Shown here: piece by piece, positions 9,602 to 18,087 of the stretch
Numbering within the stretch: the first letter of the stretch is position 1
Layout: each line of letters begins with the position of its first letter
Source of the DNA: CAVTWD01 sp963738325
GTDB lineage: Bacteria > Actinomycetota > Acidimicrobiia > Acidimicrobiales > Ilumatobacteraceae
DNA: 64,000 bases
Assembly (NCBI GenBank): GCA_963738325.1
Contig: CAVTWD010000025.1
Location: forward strand, 100,016-164,015
Direction of reading: 5' to 3'
Notes under the pieces: model-generated
The model's database searches: none
What the model was told of the DNA's origin: nothing
The model's input: the letters and a program-made list of their open reading frames with translations, nothing else
Translations under genes and position numbers: made by a program

Positions 9602-10273
9602 ATGGCCGCACCCCCGAAGACCAGGAAGAAGCCGATCGGCCCACCGCCGAAGAAGTCGTCCAACACGGCGTTGATCGTCGTGATCGCCTTGGCCGTGGTC
9701 GCCGTCATCGGCCTCGTCGTGGCGGTCGTCTCGCAAGTCGGCAAGGGTGGATCCTCTCCGGCCGGGCTGAACCAGACGCAACCGGTCCAGGTCAAGGGAG
9801 CGGCGCTGGCTCCGCTGCCGGACTCCGGCGCCGACCCGGCTCGCGGCCAGACTCCTCCCACGCTCGTCGGCAAGAGCTTCGACGGCACGCCGATCACCAT
9901 CGAACCCGACGACGGTAAGCCGAAGCTCGTCATGTTCTTCGCCCACTGGTGCCCGCACTGCCAGGCCGAGCTGCCGCGAGTCGTGCAGTGGCAGCACCAG
10001 GGCCTCATCCCGACGAACATCGACGTGTACGGGGTCGCCACCGGCACCGACTCGGCCGCCCCGAATTACCCGCCGTCAGCTTGGCTCCAGCGCATCGGCT
10101 GGACCAACCCGACGCTCGCCGACTCGAGCACCGACGACGCCGCGAAGGCATGGGGGCTCCCCTCGTACCCGTACTTCGTGGCGGTCGACGGCAACGGCAA
10201 GGTGGTGACCCGTGCCACCGGTGAGCTGACCCAGCAGCAGTTCACCGACCTGCTGGCGCAGTTGAACAAGTAG
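9602..10273 (+). CDS. Membrane-anchored thioredoxin-like protein
   Basis: The 223-residue protein has a basic N-terminus (KTRKKPIGPPPKKSS) and one transmembrane helix (residues ~25-47), then an extracytoplasmic TlpA/DsbA-like thioredoxin domain. The active site is WCPHC with Cys117 and Cys120, and the cis-proline segment reads GLPSYPYF. It would introduce or shuttle disulfides in exported proteins and be recharged by the DsbB-like protein encoded 1 base upstream. The CPHC dipeptide matches oxidising DsbA-like enzymes more than reducing thioredoxins. The gene is intact and starts with ATG. Confidence 0.87.
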   Translation: MAAPPKTRKKPIGPPPKKSSNTALIVVIALAVVAVIGLVVAVVSQVGKGGSSPAGLNQTQPVQVKGAALAPLPDSGADPARGQTPPTLVGKSFDGTPITIEPDDGKPKLVMFFAHWCPHCQAELPRVVQWQHQGLIPTNIDVYGVATGTDSAAPNYPPSAWLQRIGWTNPTLADSSTDDAAKAWGLPSYPYFVAVDGNGKVVTRATGELTQQQFTDLLAQLNK

Positions 10274-10287
10274 CGCGGGCGGCGACG

Positions 10288-11733
10288 TCAGCGCGGGCGG
10301 GCCATCCGCTTCGGGCCGTCCAAGCGGCGCAGCGCGCGCCCGGCTGCATGCCATCCGCACATCCCGTGGACAGCCCCGCCGGGGGGTGTGGAGGCCGAGC
10401 AGAGGAACACGCCTGGCAGCGGGGTGTCCCACGGCCAGGCCGTGAGGCGAGGGCGGGCCACCATCTGTCGCAGCGTCATGGCGCCTCCGACGATGTCTCC
10501 GCCGACGTCGTTGAGATTGTCGACGGCCAGCCTCGCCGCGGTGCGCACCTGCCGGGCCACGACCAGGTCGCGCCATCCGGGTGCGAACCGGTCGAACTGG
10601 GCCTCGATCCGCCCGCTGGCATCGACGTCTGACCCGGGGGGTACGTGGCAGTAGGCCCACAGCACGTGCGTACCGGCCGGGGCCCTGGTCGGATCGGCCG
10701 CGGTGGGCTGGGTGGCGAGCACGAACGGCCGCTCGGAGATCTGGCCCCGCTGGGGCGCGACTTCGCTGGCCACCAACTCGGGGAACTCGCCACCGAGGTG
10801 GAGGGTACCCGCGCCGCGGGCCGCGTCGGCGATCCACGGCATCGGGCCGCTCAGCACGTAGTCGACCTTCGTGGCCCCGGGTCCATATCGGTAGCGCCGG
10901 TAGGCCCGCTCGAGGCGAGGGTGAAGCTGCCCGTCGGCGAGCGCGGCGAACTGGTGGGGGCCCACGTCGAGGAGCACCGCCCGCGCCGGAGGCAGCTCCG
11001 ACAGCCGTTCCACGTCGTGGCCGGCGGTCAGCTCGCCCCCATGGCGGCGAATGACCGCGATGAGCGCGTCGGCGATCGACTGGGATCCGCCCCGGGCGAA
11101 GGGCCAGCCGCCGGTGTGACCGGCCAGGGCGAGCGCGAGACCCAGTGCCCCGGTCATCGGCGAGCCCAACGGCTGCACGGAATGTGCGGACAAGCCAGCC
11201 AGGAGAGCTCGGGCGGCCGCGGTGCGGAAACGTTCGGCGAGGAGGGTGACGGGGGGTAGCCCCACCAGCCCGAACCGGGCCAGCGCGAGCGGATGGCGGG
11301 GAACCGAGAGCACCGCGCCCAGCAGGCTCGGCTGCAGTTGCTCCCACCGATCGAGCAGCGGACCGAGCAGCGCTCGGTAGTTGCGCTCGTCGACGCCAAG
11401 GGCGGCGGCCGTCGTGTCGAAGGATCGATCGAGGATCGCCGCGGACCCGTCGTCGAAGGGGTGCGCGAGCGCGAGCGGCGGGTGCATCCAGTGCAGGCCG
11501 TGCGCCTCGAGCCCGAGGGCGGCGAAGGCCGGTGATGTCGTGCCGAAAGGGTGCACCGCCGAGCACACGTCGTGGACGACGCCGGGCACCATGAGCTCGG
11601 CCGAGCGGGTGCCCCCTCCCATGTGGTCGCATCGTTCGAGCACCAGCACGGAGGCCCCGGCCGTCGCCAGGCGGGCGGCGGCAGTCAAGCCGTTCGGCCC
11701 GGAGCCGACGACGACAGCGTCGTACTCGCTCAC
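10288..11733 (-). CDS. FAD-dependent oxidoreductase, phytoene-desaturase/amine-oxidase superfamily
   Basis: The 481-residue protein begins with the dinucleotide-binding motif VVVGSGPNGLTAA (residues ~7-19) and the ERCDHMGGGTRS segment of CrtI/PNPOX-type flavoproteins. The C-terminal flavin-contact region ends in FLCSASTPPGGAVHGMCG, which matches carotenoid desaturase/isomerase-like enzymes. No other carotenoid gene is nearby, so the substrate is open. It starts with a GTG that overlaps the stop of larC (GTGA), so it is probably translated from the larB-larC transcript. The frame is intact. Confidence 0.8.
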   Translation of the reverse strand: MSEYDAVVVGSGPNGLTAAARLATAGASVLVLERCDHMGGGTRSAELMVPGVVHDVCSAVHPFGTTSPAFAALGLEAHGLHWMHPPLALAHPFDDGSAAILDRSFDTTAAALGVDERNYRALLGPLLDRWEQLQPSLLGAVLSVPRHPLALARFGLVGLPPVTLLAERFRTAAARALLAGLSAHSVQPLGSPMTGALGLALALAGHTGGWPFARGGSQSIADALIAVIRRHGGELTAGHDVERLSELPPARAVLLDVGPHQFAALADGQLHPRLERAYRRYRYGPGATKVDYVLSGPMPWIADAARGAGTLHLGGEFPELVASEVAPQRGQISERPFVLATQPTAADPTRAPAGTHVLWAYCHVPPGSDVDASGRIEAQFDRFAPGWRDLVVARQVRTAARLAVDNLNDVGGDIVGGAMTLRQMVARPRLTAWPWDTPLPGVFLCSASTPPGGAVHGMCGWHAAGRALRRLDGPKRMARPR

Positions 11734-12980
11734 GAGGCGTCGTTCCCGGCGGCTTCGGTCGCCGTCGGGTCGGGGTGGGCTCCCTTTCGCCTCGGTTCGA
11801 GACGGATGCGCCGCCCGCGTCCCCGGCCGACCGGGCCGATACCTCGGCCCGTTGCAGCACCTCGCGCAGCGGCAACCCCATCTCCGCGGCCACGGCGGCC
11901 GCGTCGTCGTGCTCGGCTTTGACCCGTCCGGCTCCGAGCTTCACCCGCACCGGCCGTCCCTCGACCTCGACGACCAGCTCCCGTCGCGGGCCTGGGGCCA
12001 GCGGACGAGGTGCTGCGCGCGCACCCCCAGCGATCCGGTCTCGGTCACGAGGTGGCGGCCACCTGGTCGCTGAGGGCGGGATCGCACAGGGCGTGAACGG
12101 TCGCCGCCGGCCGTCCCTTCTTCATGATGATCGGCGTGATCCACGCGTCGTGAGCACCGGCGGCGAGGAGAGCGGTCACGGTGTGGGCGAGCACCTCGCC
12201 GGTGACGTCGTCCACGTTGACCTCGAGGACGGTGACGGGCTGGCCGCTGGGTGTCGCGTGACGGGCGAGGTCTCCGAGCACTACTTGCGTGACGTTCGGC
12301 TGGTCGGGGAGGTCGCGCCCGCCGGCGCCGTAGCCGACGGCGCGGACGGTCATCGGCGGCAGCGGCCCGAAGCCCCCCGCGAGTGTGGTCACGAGCGCGG
12401 CCCCGGTCGGCGTGGTGAGCTCGAGATCGACGGCGGCGCCGAGCACCGGTCGCCCGGCGAGCAGCGCGAGCGTGGCCGGGGCCGGGTTGGGCAGGCGGCC
12501 GTGCTGGGTCCGCACCGTGCCGCGGCCGACGGTCACGGGGCTACAGGTGATGTCGTCGACGTCCAGCACTTCGAGGGCGGCGCACGTCCCAACCACATCG
12601 ACGATGGCGTCGAGCGCGCCCACTTCGTGGAAGTGGACCTCGTCGGGTTCCACTCGGTGGATGGCGCCTTCCACGGCGGCGAGGCGCCGGAACACCGCGA
12701 TCGATCGGTCGCGCACACGGGCGGGGAGGGCCGCCGCGGCGAGCAGCGTCTCGATGTCCGAGAGACGGCGCGACACCGTCGTCGCTTCCGTCACGACGAC
12801 GGCCCGGGTCGCGCCGACGCCGCACCGCTGCGTCGCCTCGAGGTCGAGACGCCAACCGCCCATCGGGAGACGGCCGAGGAGACGGCGGACCTCAGCGGCG
12901 TCGGCCCCGGCATCGAGCAGCGAGCCGAGGGCCATGTCGCCGGCCACGCCGGAGAAGCAGTGGAACCACGCCGCCGTCAC
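11730..12980 (-). pseudogene. larC: LarC, nickel-insertion protein for the nickel-pincer cofactor, frame-broken
   Basis: The main frame (12980 to 12045) gives 311 residues with the LarC N-terminal signature CFSGVAGDMALG, the HFHEVGALDAIVDVVG block and the VNVDDVTGE segment. The C-terminal part is found in other frames: LVTETGSLGVRAQHL, then RRELVVEVEGRPVRVKLG and VKAEHDDAAAVA, and finally RRKGAHPDPTATEAAGNDAS before the stop at 11730. Breaks lie near 12058, 11990 and 11810. In Lactiplantibacillus plantarum LarC is made by one programmed frameshift, but three breaks fit indels better. LarC uses CTP to insert nickel into the pyridinium dithiocarboxylate cofactor. It lies 10 bases after larB and overlaps the next gene. 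Confidence 0.78.
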
Positions 12981-12990
12981 GAACGATCCA

Positions 12991-13739
12991 TCAGGTAGCC
13001 CGTGCCGGGAGCAGCCGAGCCGCCGCGCACGCGGCGCCGTAGCCGTTGTCGATGCCGACGACGGTGATGCCCGCCGCGCACGATGCCAGCATCGACAGCA
13101 GCGCGGTCACCCCCTCCAGGCCGGCGCCGTAGCCCGAGCTGGTTGGTACCGCGATGACGGGGGCCGCGCTGATGCCGCCGATCACACTGGCCAGCGCCCC
13201 CTCCATGCCGGCGACGACGACGATGGCGTCGGCCTCGGCCACCTCGTCCACGTGGGGCAGCAAGCGGTGCAGACCGGCCACGCCGGCATCCGCGACGCGA
13301 TGGGAGAGAACCCATAGGCGCGCAGCACGGCCGCGCACTCGTCCGCCACGCTCTCGTCCGCGGTGCCGGCGGTGACGACCAGCACACGCTCGGCACGGGT
13401 CGGCGGCCGGGGTCGCCACACGACGGTGGCCCCGATCGTCGAGCCGTCCGGATGGGCGGCCAGGACCGCCTTCGCCTGGTCGGCATCCGCCCGCGTCAGG
13501 ATCACTGGGCCCGTGCCGTGAGCGAGGAGCTCTCCCACGATCCCGGCGCACTGCTCGGGCGACTTGCCTGGCCCGTAGACCGCTTCCGGAAAACCTTGAC
13601 GCAGCTCACGGTGATGGTCGATCCGGGCATAGCCCACGTCGACATAGGGGAGGCGGCGCAGCAACGCCGCAGCCTCATCGGGAGCGACGCGCCCGGCCGC
13701 CACGTCGTCAAGCAACGCTCGGAGGGCCTCCCTGTCCAC
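12991..13739 (-). pseudogene. larB: LarB, NaAD carboxylase/hydrolase of nickel-pincer cofactor synthesis, frame-broken
   Basis: The N-terminal half starts at a GTG at 13739 (VDREALRALLDDV) and contains YVDVGYARIDHHR and the GPGKSPEQ segment. The C-terminal half contains VVVAGMEGALASVIGG and VPTSSGYGAG, which are the AIR-carboxylase-like signature of LarB. The two halves are in different frames, with the change near 13305-13315 in the stretch that reads YGFSP on one side and SHRVADAG on the other. LarB carboxylates nicotinic acid adenine dinucleotide in the first step of the cofactor pathway. larE and a LarA-type racemase are not in the window. The start is 19 bases from the divergent pheA start. 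Confidence 0.8.
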
Positions 13740-13758
13740 CTCACTATCCTGGCAAGCC

Positions 13759-14700
13759 GTGCCTGTCGACGACACCCGCACCGTGACCGTGGGCTTCCTC
13801 GGGCCCCTCGGCACCTTCACCGAGCAGGCCTTGTTGAGCCAGCCGGACTTGGCGTCGGGAGAGCTCGTGCCCTTCGCGACGATGCCCGAGGTGCTCTCCG
13901 CCGTCGAGGCGGGCACCGTCGAGCTGGGGTTCGTCGCGATCGAGAACTCGATCGAGGGCGCGGTCAACCTCGTCCAGGACGCCCTCGCGTTCACCCACCA
14001 CCTGCTGATCCAGCGGGAGGTCGTCCTCGACGTGCAGCTCTGCCTCCTCGCGCCGCGAGGCACGAGCCTCGCCGACGTCAAGGTCGTCCACTCCATCCCG
14101 GTCGCCACCGCCCAGTGCGCGAGCTTCCTCCGGCAGCGTCCACACGTGGAGCTGCGAGCGGCCAATTCCACCGCCGAGGCCGCCAAGCTCGTCGGGCAGG
14201 ACCGCTCGCCCGGCGTCGCGGCGATCGGGCCGATGATCGCGGCATCGATCTACGACCTGCACGTGGTGGCGGCCGACATCGCCGACCACGACGGCAACCA
14301 GACCCGCTTCGTGGTCGTCGCTCGCGACGGCATTCCCGCCCCGACGGGCCACGACAAGACCACCGTGGTCGTGTATCAGCGCGCCAACGAGCCGGGCAGC
14401 CTCATCTCGATCCTCCAGGAGTTCGCCGCTCGCCGCATCAACCTCTCCCGGTTGGAGAGCCGCCCGACCAAGGCCGGTGGGTTGGGCGACTACTGCTTCA
14501 TCATCGATGCTGACGGGCACATCGCCGATGAGCTCTTGGCCGACTGCCTACGGGACATCCATGCCAAGCAGGGTGGCGTGAAGTTCCTCGGCAGCTACCC
14601 GGCTGTCGGTGAGGCCGCGCCGGAGGCGAGGGAGCACGCCGACGCCCGGTGGCGGCAGGCCGACGACTGGGTGGCCGACCTCCGCCGCTGCATCCGCTAG
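13759..14700 (+). CDS. pheA: Prephenate dehydratase
   Basis: The 313-residue protein has the periplasmic-binding-like catalytic fold of prephenate dehydratases (GPLGTFTEQAL near residue 16, IENSIEGAVN near 57) and the catalytic TRF motif in NQTRFVVVAR. A C-terminal ACT domain follows, with the phenylalanine-sensing ESRP motif preceded by GSLI. It converts prephenate to phenylpyruvate in phenylalanine synthesis and should be feedback-inhibited by phenylalanine. No chorismate mutase domain is fused. The start is a GTG at 13759, and the frame is intact although its divergent neighbour larB is broken. Confidence 0.93.
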   Translation: MPVDDTRTVTVGFLGPLGTFTEQALLSQPDLASGELVPFATMPEVLSAVEAGTVELGFVAIENSIEGAVNLVQDALAFTHHLLIQREVVLDVQLCLLAPRGTSLADVKVVHSIPVATAQCASFLRQRPHVELRAANSTAEAAKLVGQDRSPGVAAIGPMIAASIYDLHVVAADIADHDGNQTRFVVVARDGIPAPTGHDKTTVVVYQRANEPGSLISILQEFAARRINLSRLESRPTKAGGLGDYCFIIDADGHIADELLADCLRDIHAKQGGVKFLGSYPAVGEAAPEAREHADARWRQADDWVADLRRCIR

Positions 14701-14782
14701 GGGGCTGCCGAGCGATGGTGTTGCCCTTCTCGCCGGCCGGTTCGATGATCCACGCGACGATCACTCGGCAGACGCATAGCCC

Positions 14783-15337
14783 TTGACTCCGGGTCGCATC
14801 ATCGTGGTCACCGGGCCGCCCGGAGTCGGCAAGACGACCGTGGCGCGGCTGCTGGCCGGTGCCTTCGAGCGCAGCGTGCACGTGCAGGCGGACTGGTTCT
14901 GGAAGTTCATCGACCAGGGATGGCTGCCGCCGTGGGAGCCAGCCGCCCATGAGCAGAACGCCGTCGTGATCGGGACCATTGCGGTCGTTGCTTCCCGCTA
15001 CGCAACCGCCGGGTACGAGACGGTGCTCGACGGGATCATCGGGCCGTGGTTCCTCGGCGCGTTCCGGGCTGGGATCGACCGGCGCCCGGCCAGCCTGCAC
15101 TACGTCATCCTGCGCCCGAGCTATGAGGTGGCGTGGGAGCGGGCGACGGGCCGCGCTGACGAGCTCGTGGAGGAAGGGCCGATCGCGGCGATGTTCGAGG
15201 AGTTCGCCGACGTCGGCCCGTTCGAAAGCCATGTCGTCGACTCGTCGTCGGATGAGCCCGAGGCGACGGCGGCCAGGGTGCTCCAACTGGTCGAGCGAGG
15301 GATGGTGGCCCTCACCGAGGAAGAACCATCCCGCTAG
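14783..15337 (+). CDS. P-loop kinase (AAA_33/zeta-toxin-like)
   Basis: The 184-residue protein has a Walker A motif GPPGVGKTT at residues ~10-18 and the fold signature of small phosphotransferases such as shikimate- or chloramphenicol-kinase-like proteins. HVQADWFWKFI may supply the catalytic Asp. The predicted start is a TTG at 14783 because the motif lies close to it and no ATG is available upstream in frame. Substrate and role are not recognisable. It lies directly upstream of tRNA-Ser with a 12-base gap. Confidence 0.7.
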   Translation: MTPGRIIVVTGPPGVGKTTVARLLAGAFERSVHVQADWFWKFIDQGWLPPWEPAAHEQNAVVIGTIAVVASRYATAGYETVLDGIIGPWFLGAFRAGIDRRPASLHYVILRPSYEVAWERATGRADELVEEGPIAAMFEEFADVGPFESHVVDSSSDEPEATAARVLQLVERGMVALTEEEPSR

Positions 15338-15348
15338 CGTCCAACGCT

Positions 15349-15432
15349 GGAACGGTGGCAGAGCGGACGATTGCACCCGCCTTGAAAGCGGGCGGCCCAC
15401 AAGGCCCGGGGGTTCGAATCCCTCCCGTTCCG
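15349..15432 (+). tRNA. tRNA-Ser(TGA)
   Basis: The acceptor arms GGAACGG and CCGTTCC pair across 84 bases and are followed by a G discriminator. The anticodon stem CCCGC/GCGGG encloses the loop CTTGAAA with anticodon TGA at 15383-15385. A long variable arm (GGCCCACAAGGCC) marks it as a class II serine tRNA, and the T arm holds GGTTCGAATC. CCA is not encoded. Its 3' end is duplicated at 25975, so it appears to serve as an integration site. Confidence 0.95.
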
Positions 15433-15434
15433 CG
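15416..15434 (+). repeat. attL-like core: 3' end of tRNA-Ser
   Basis: The 19 bases gaatccctcccgttccgcg include the 3' side of the T arm and acceptor stem of tRNA-Ser. They occur again exactly, in the same orientation, at 25975-25993, about 10.6 kb away. A 14-base partial copy follows at 26000-26013. Tyrosine integrases commonly use tRNA 3' ends as attachment sites and leave such direct repeats. Confidence 0.8.
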
Positions 15435-15490
15435 GCGGAATCTTCGGGCGTCCGTAGCCGTGCGCCGACGTCCAGCGTTTGACCAGGTAG

Positions 15491-15856
15491 ATGTGTACTT
15501 ATTCACTTTCCATGCTCTTCGACGTTCGATACTGTCTCCGGAGCGTTGCTACCAGTGTTGCTACCGGTTGCTACCAGCGAGCGGGTTTCGCTGCGGGCAT
15601 CGCAGCAGCCGAGCGCAGCCAGCTCGCCCGCAGCCTCCGACCCGAGCACAGCGCTCAACGTCGCCGGTTCTGGATCGCCAGCGCGGTATCGGCACTCATC
15701 GCGATCGTGGTGCTCGTGGTCGGGATGGTCGACCTCGGTGGCGACGAGCACTGGCCCATGGGTCGGGTACTCGTCTACAACGTCCTGTTCGTCGGAGCAG
15801 CGCTCGCGACACTCGCGACATTCGTGGCCGGACTGCGCCGTCCCCGGGCTACCTGA
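15491..15856 (+). CDS. Small hypothetical membrane protein
   Basis: The frame encodes up to 121 residues with two hydrophobic helices, AVSALIAIVVLVVGMVDL and VLYNVLFVGAALATLATFV-like segments, separated by a short charged loop. The ATG at 15491 is uncertain because the N-terminal third overlaps the GTTGCTACC repeats, which suggests that the true start lies further in. It is the first frame after the left island boundary. No family is recognised. Confidence 0.35.
   Translation: MCTYSLSMLFDVRYCLRSVATSVATGCYQRAGFAAGIAAAERSQLARSLRPEHSAQRRRFWIASAVSALIAIVVLVVGMVDLGGDEHWPMGRVLVYNVLFVGAALATLATFVAGLRRPRAT
15545..15575 (+). repeat. Triple GTTGCTACC direct repeat inside left island end
   Basis: Three exact copies of GTTGCTACC start at 15545, 15557 and 15567, about 110 bases inside the left attachment core. 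Spacings are 12 and 10 bases. Short direct repeats at this distance from a core are typical of arm-type binding sites of tyrosine integrases; that role is inferred. Confidence 0.5.
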
Positions 15857-15949
15857 CGGCGGGTGCCTTGCCGCAACGCAGTGGGTATCGTCATCTCCAG
15901 CGGAATGCCCTCGTCTCCGGCCGGCGCGGCCCGCAGTACGCTTGCGGCC

Positions 15950-17122
15950 ATGGCGACCGTCACGCTCGACGCGGTCAACAAGATCTACGACAACGGGTTC
16001 CAGGCGATCTACGACCTGAGCCTCGACGTTGCGGACAGCGAGTTCCTCGTGCTCGTCGGACCGTCCGGCTGCGGGAAGTCGACCGCTCTGCGCATGCTGG
16101 CAGGTCTGGAGTCGATCACCAGCGGCGAGCTGCGGATCGGCGACCGCGTCGTCAACGATGTCGAGCCGAGGGACCGGGACATCGCGATGGTCTTCCAGAA
16201 CTATGCGCTGTACCCCCACATGACGGTCTACGACAACATCGGCTTCGCCCTCAAGCTGGCCCGGGTTCCCAGGCCGGAGATCGACAGCCGGGTGCGCAAG
16301 GCGGCGGCCATCCTCGAGCTCGAACCGTACCTCTCCCGCAAGCCCGGGCGGCTCTCGGGCGGCCAGCGCCAGCGGGTGGCGATGGGCCGGGCGATCGTGC
16401 GCCAGCCTGCGGTGTTCCTCATGGACGAGCCGCTGTCCAACCTTGATGCGAAGCTGCGTGTCCAGATGCGGGCCGAGATCGCCCGTCTCCAACACGACCT
16501 CGCAGTGACAACGATCTACGTCACCCACGACCAGGTCGAGGCGATGACGATGGGGCACCGAGTCGCGGTCCTCAAGGACGGCTACCTGCAGCAGATCGGC
16601 GCGCCGCAGCACCTCTACGACGAACCGATCAACGTGTTCGTCGCCGCGTTCATCGGGTCGCCGTCGATGAACCTGTACGAAGGCCTCGTCACGCTCGACG
16701 GCCTCGACAGCGTGCAGGTCGGCTCCCAGCAGGTGGCGCTCGCTCCCGAGACGTTGGAGAAGCACCCGGCCCTGCGGAGGTACGACGGCCAGCGCGTGGT
16801 GGTCGGCATCCGCCCCGAGGACTTCGAGGACGCTGCCGTCCTCACCGACGCTCCGGCAGATCGCCGCCTGAAGGCCACGGTCCGCCTCGTCGAGGCGCTC
16901 GGGTCCGAGCTGATGGTCCACCTCGAGGTCGCCGACGCCAACCGGGTCAACTCCGGTGACCCGGACGCGCCCCAGGAGCAGGTTGGCGGCGGTGTCGCCA
17001 ATGCCGTCGCCCGGTTCAGCCCACGGTCGCGCGTCCGTGTCGACCAACAGGTCGAGATCGTCGTGGCGAGTGAGAACCTCCACTTCTTCGACGCCACGGA
17101 TCACAACGCCATCTGGTCCTAG
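15950..17122 (+). CDS. Carbohydrate ABC transporter ATPase (MsmK/UgpC type)
   Basis: The 390-residue protein has Walker A GPSGCGKST at residues 37-45, the Q-loop in MVFQNYALYPHMTV, signature LSGGQRQR, Walker B FLMDEPLSNLD and the H-loop YVTHDQVEA. A C-terminal TOBE/OB regulatory domain (GIRPEDF) follows. These are the marks of CUT1 sugar-transport ATPases. The ATG at 15950 fits the family's N-terminus (MATVTLDAVNKIY); an upstream ATG at 15863 would add 29 unrelated residues. It is convergent with the permease genes (10-base gap), so it has its own promoter. It should power the permeases at 17133-20268. Confidence 0.9.
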   Translation: MATVTLDAVNKIYDNGFQAIYDLSLDVADSEFLVLVGPSGCGKSTALRMLAGLESITSGELRIGDRVVNDVEPRDRDIAMVFQNYALYPHMTVYDNIGFALKLARVPRPEIDSRVRKAAAILELEPYLSRKPGRLSGGQRQRVAMGRAIVRQPAVFLMDEPLSNLDAKLRVQMRAEIARLQHDLAVTTIYVTHDQVEAMTMGHRVAVLKDGYLQQIGAPQHLYDEPINVFVAAFIGSPSMNLYEGLVTLDGLDSVQVGSQQVALAPETLEKHPALRRYDGQRVVVGIRPEDFEDAAVLTDAPADRRLKATVRLVEALGSELMVHLEVADANRVNSGDPDAPQEQVGGGVANAVARFSPRSRVRVDQQVEIVVASENLHFFDATDHNAIWS

Positions 17123-17132
17123 CGGGCTGGCG

Positions 17133-18086
17133 TCACCCCTTGACCGACCCGGCGAGGATGCCGCGGACGAAGAAGCGCTGGAGCAGGAAGAACACTGCCA
17201 GTGGGACCGCGGCCTGGAGGAACGCTCCGGCGGTGAGCAGGTGCTCGGACTGGCCGAATTGGCCGGTCTGGGCGGCGATGACGACCGTCGACGGTGCCGC
17301 CGCCTGATTGGCGCCGATCATCGTCACCGCGACCAGGTAGTCGTTCCAGGTCCAGAGGAACTGGAAGATCGCGAATGCCGCGAGGACGGGGACCGACAGA
17401 GGGAGCACGAGGCGCCAGAAGATCCGGAAGTGGTTGGCGCCGTCGATTCGGGCCGACTCGAAGATGTCTTTCGGTAGCGCTGACATGTAGTTGTGCAGCA
17501 GGAAGATCGCGAACGGCATCGCGAACGCGGTGTGGGTGAGCCAGACCGAGGTGGTGGTACCGGCAAGGTGGATATCGGGAAAGACCGTGATCGTCTTGTC
17601 GAGCCACGGGATCGTCCAGTGGGCGCCGTGGACGTACATCAGCAGCAGCGGGATCAGCGCGACCTGCAACGGGACGGCGAGCAGGGCGACGGTGCCGAGG
17701 AAGAGGCCCTCGCGGTGCTTGAAGTCGATCCACGCGAACGCGTACGCGGCGAACGCGGCGAACGCGATCGGGATGATCGTCGCCGGAAGGGCGATGGCGA
17801 AGGAGTTGGTCAGCCCCTGCTTCATGCCGCCCGCCGCCGTCGTGCCGAGCACCGTCCGGTAGTTGTCCAGGGTGAGGTGGCCGAGGTCCTGGAACACGGT
17901 CCACCAACCACTCGACCTCTGCTGGTCACGAGTGCGGAAGGAGTTGACCAGCAGGCCGACCGTCGGGATGCTCCAGACCACCACGAGCAGCCACAACACC
18001 CACGTCGGGATCGAGCGGACGAAGCGATAGAGCGCTCCACCCGCTCCCTTGTTGCGTTGGTCGGGGTTGACGACGCCGTAGCTCAT
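17133..18086 (-). CDS. Carbohydrate ABC transporter permease (MalG type)
   Basis: The 317-residue protein has six predicted membrane helices and the EAA loop that contacts the ATPase (ARIDGANHFRIFWRLVLP). The ATG at 18086 is 1 base after the stop of the upstream permease gene, which suggests translational coupling. It is the inner half of a CUT1 sugar importer together with the 726-residue permease and the binding protein. The C-terminus ends in FFVRGILAGSVKG, the usual MalG-family ending. Confidence 0.9.
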   Translation of the reverse strand: MSYGVVNPDQRNKGAGGALYRFVRSIPTWVLWLLVVVWSIPTVGLLVNSFRTRDQQRSSGWWTVFQDLGHLTLDNYRTVLGTTAAGGMKQGLTNSFAIALPATIIPIAFAAFAAYAFAWIDFKHREGLFLGTVALLAVPLQVALIPLLLMYVHGAHWTIPWLDKTITVFPDIHLAGTTTSVWLTHTAFAMPFAIFLLHNYMSALPKDIFESARIDGANHFRIFWRLVLPLSVPVLAAFAIFQFLWTWNDYLVAVTMIGANQAAAPSTVVIAAQTGQFGQSEHLLTAGAFLQAAVPLAVFFLLQRFFVRGILAGSVKG

Positions 18087-18087
18087 C

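Noticed and set aside
15545..15575. GTTGCTACC repeats as a CRISPR array
   Set aside because: Units are 9 bases with 1-3 base spacers and occur in twos or threes; no cas genes are present.
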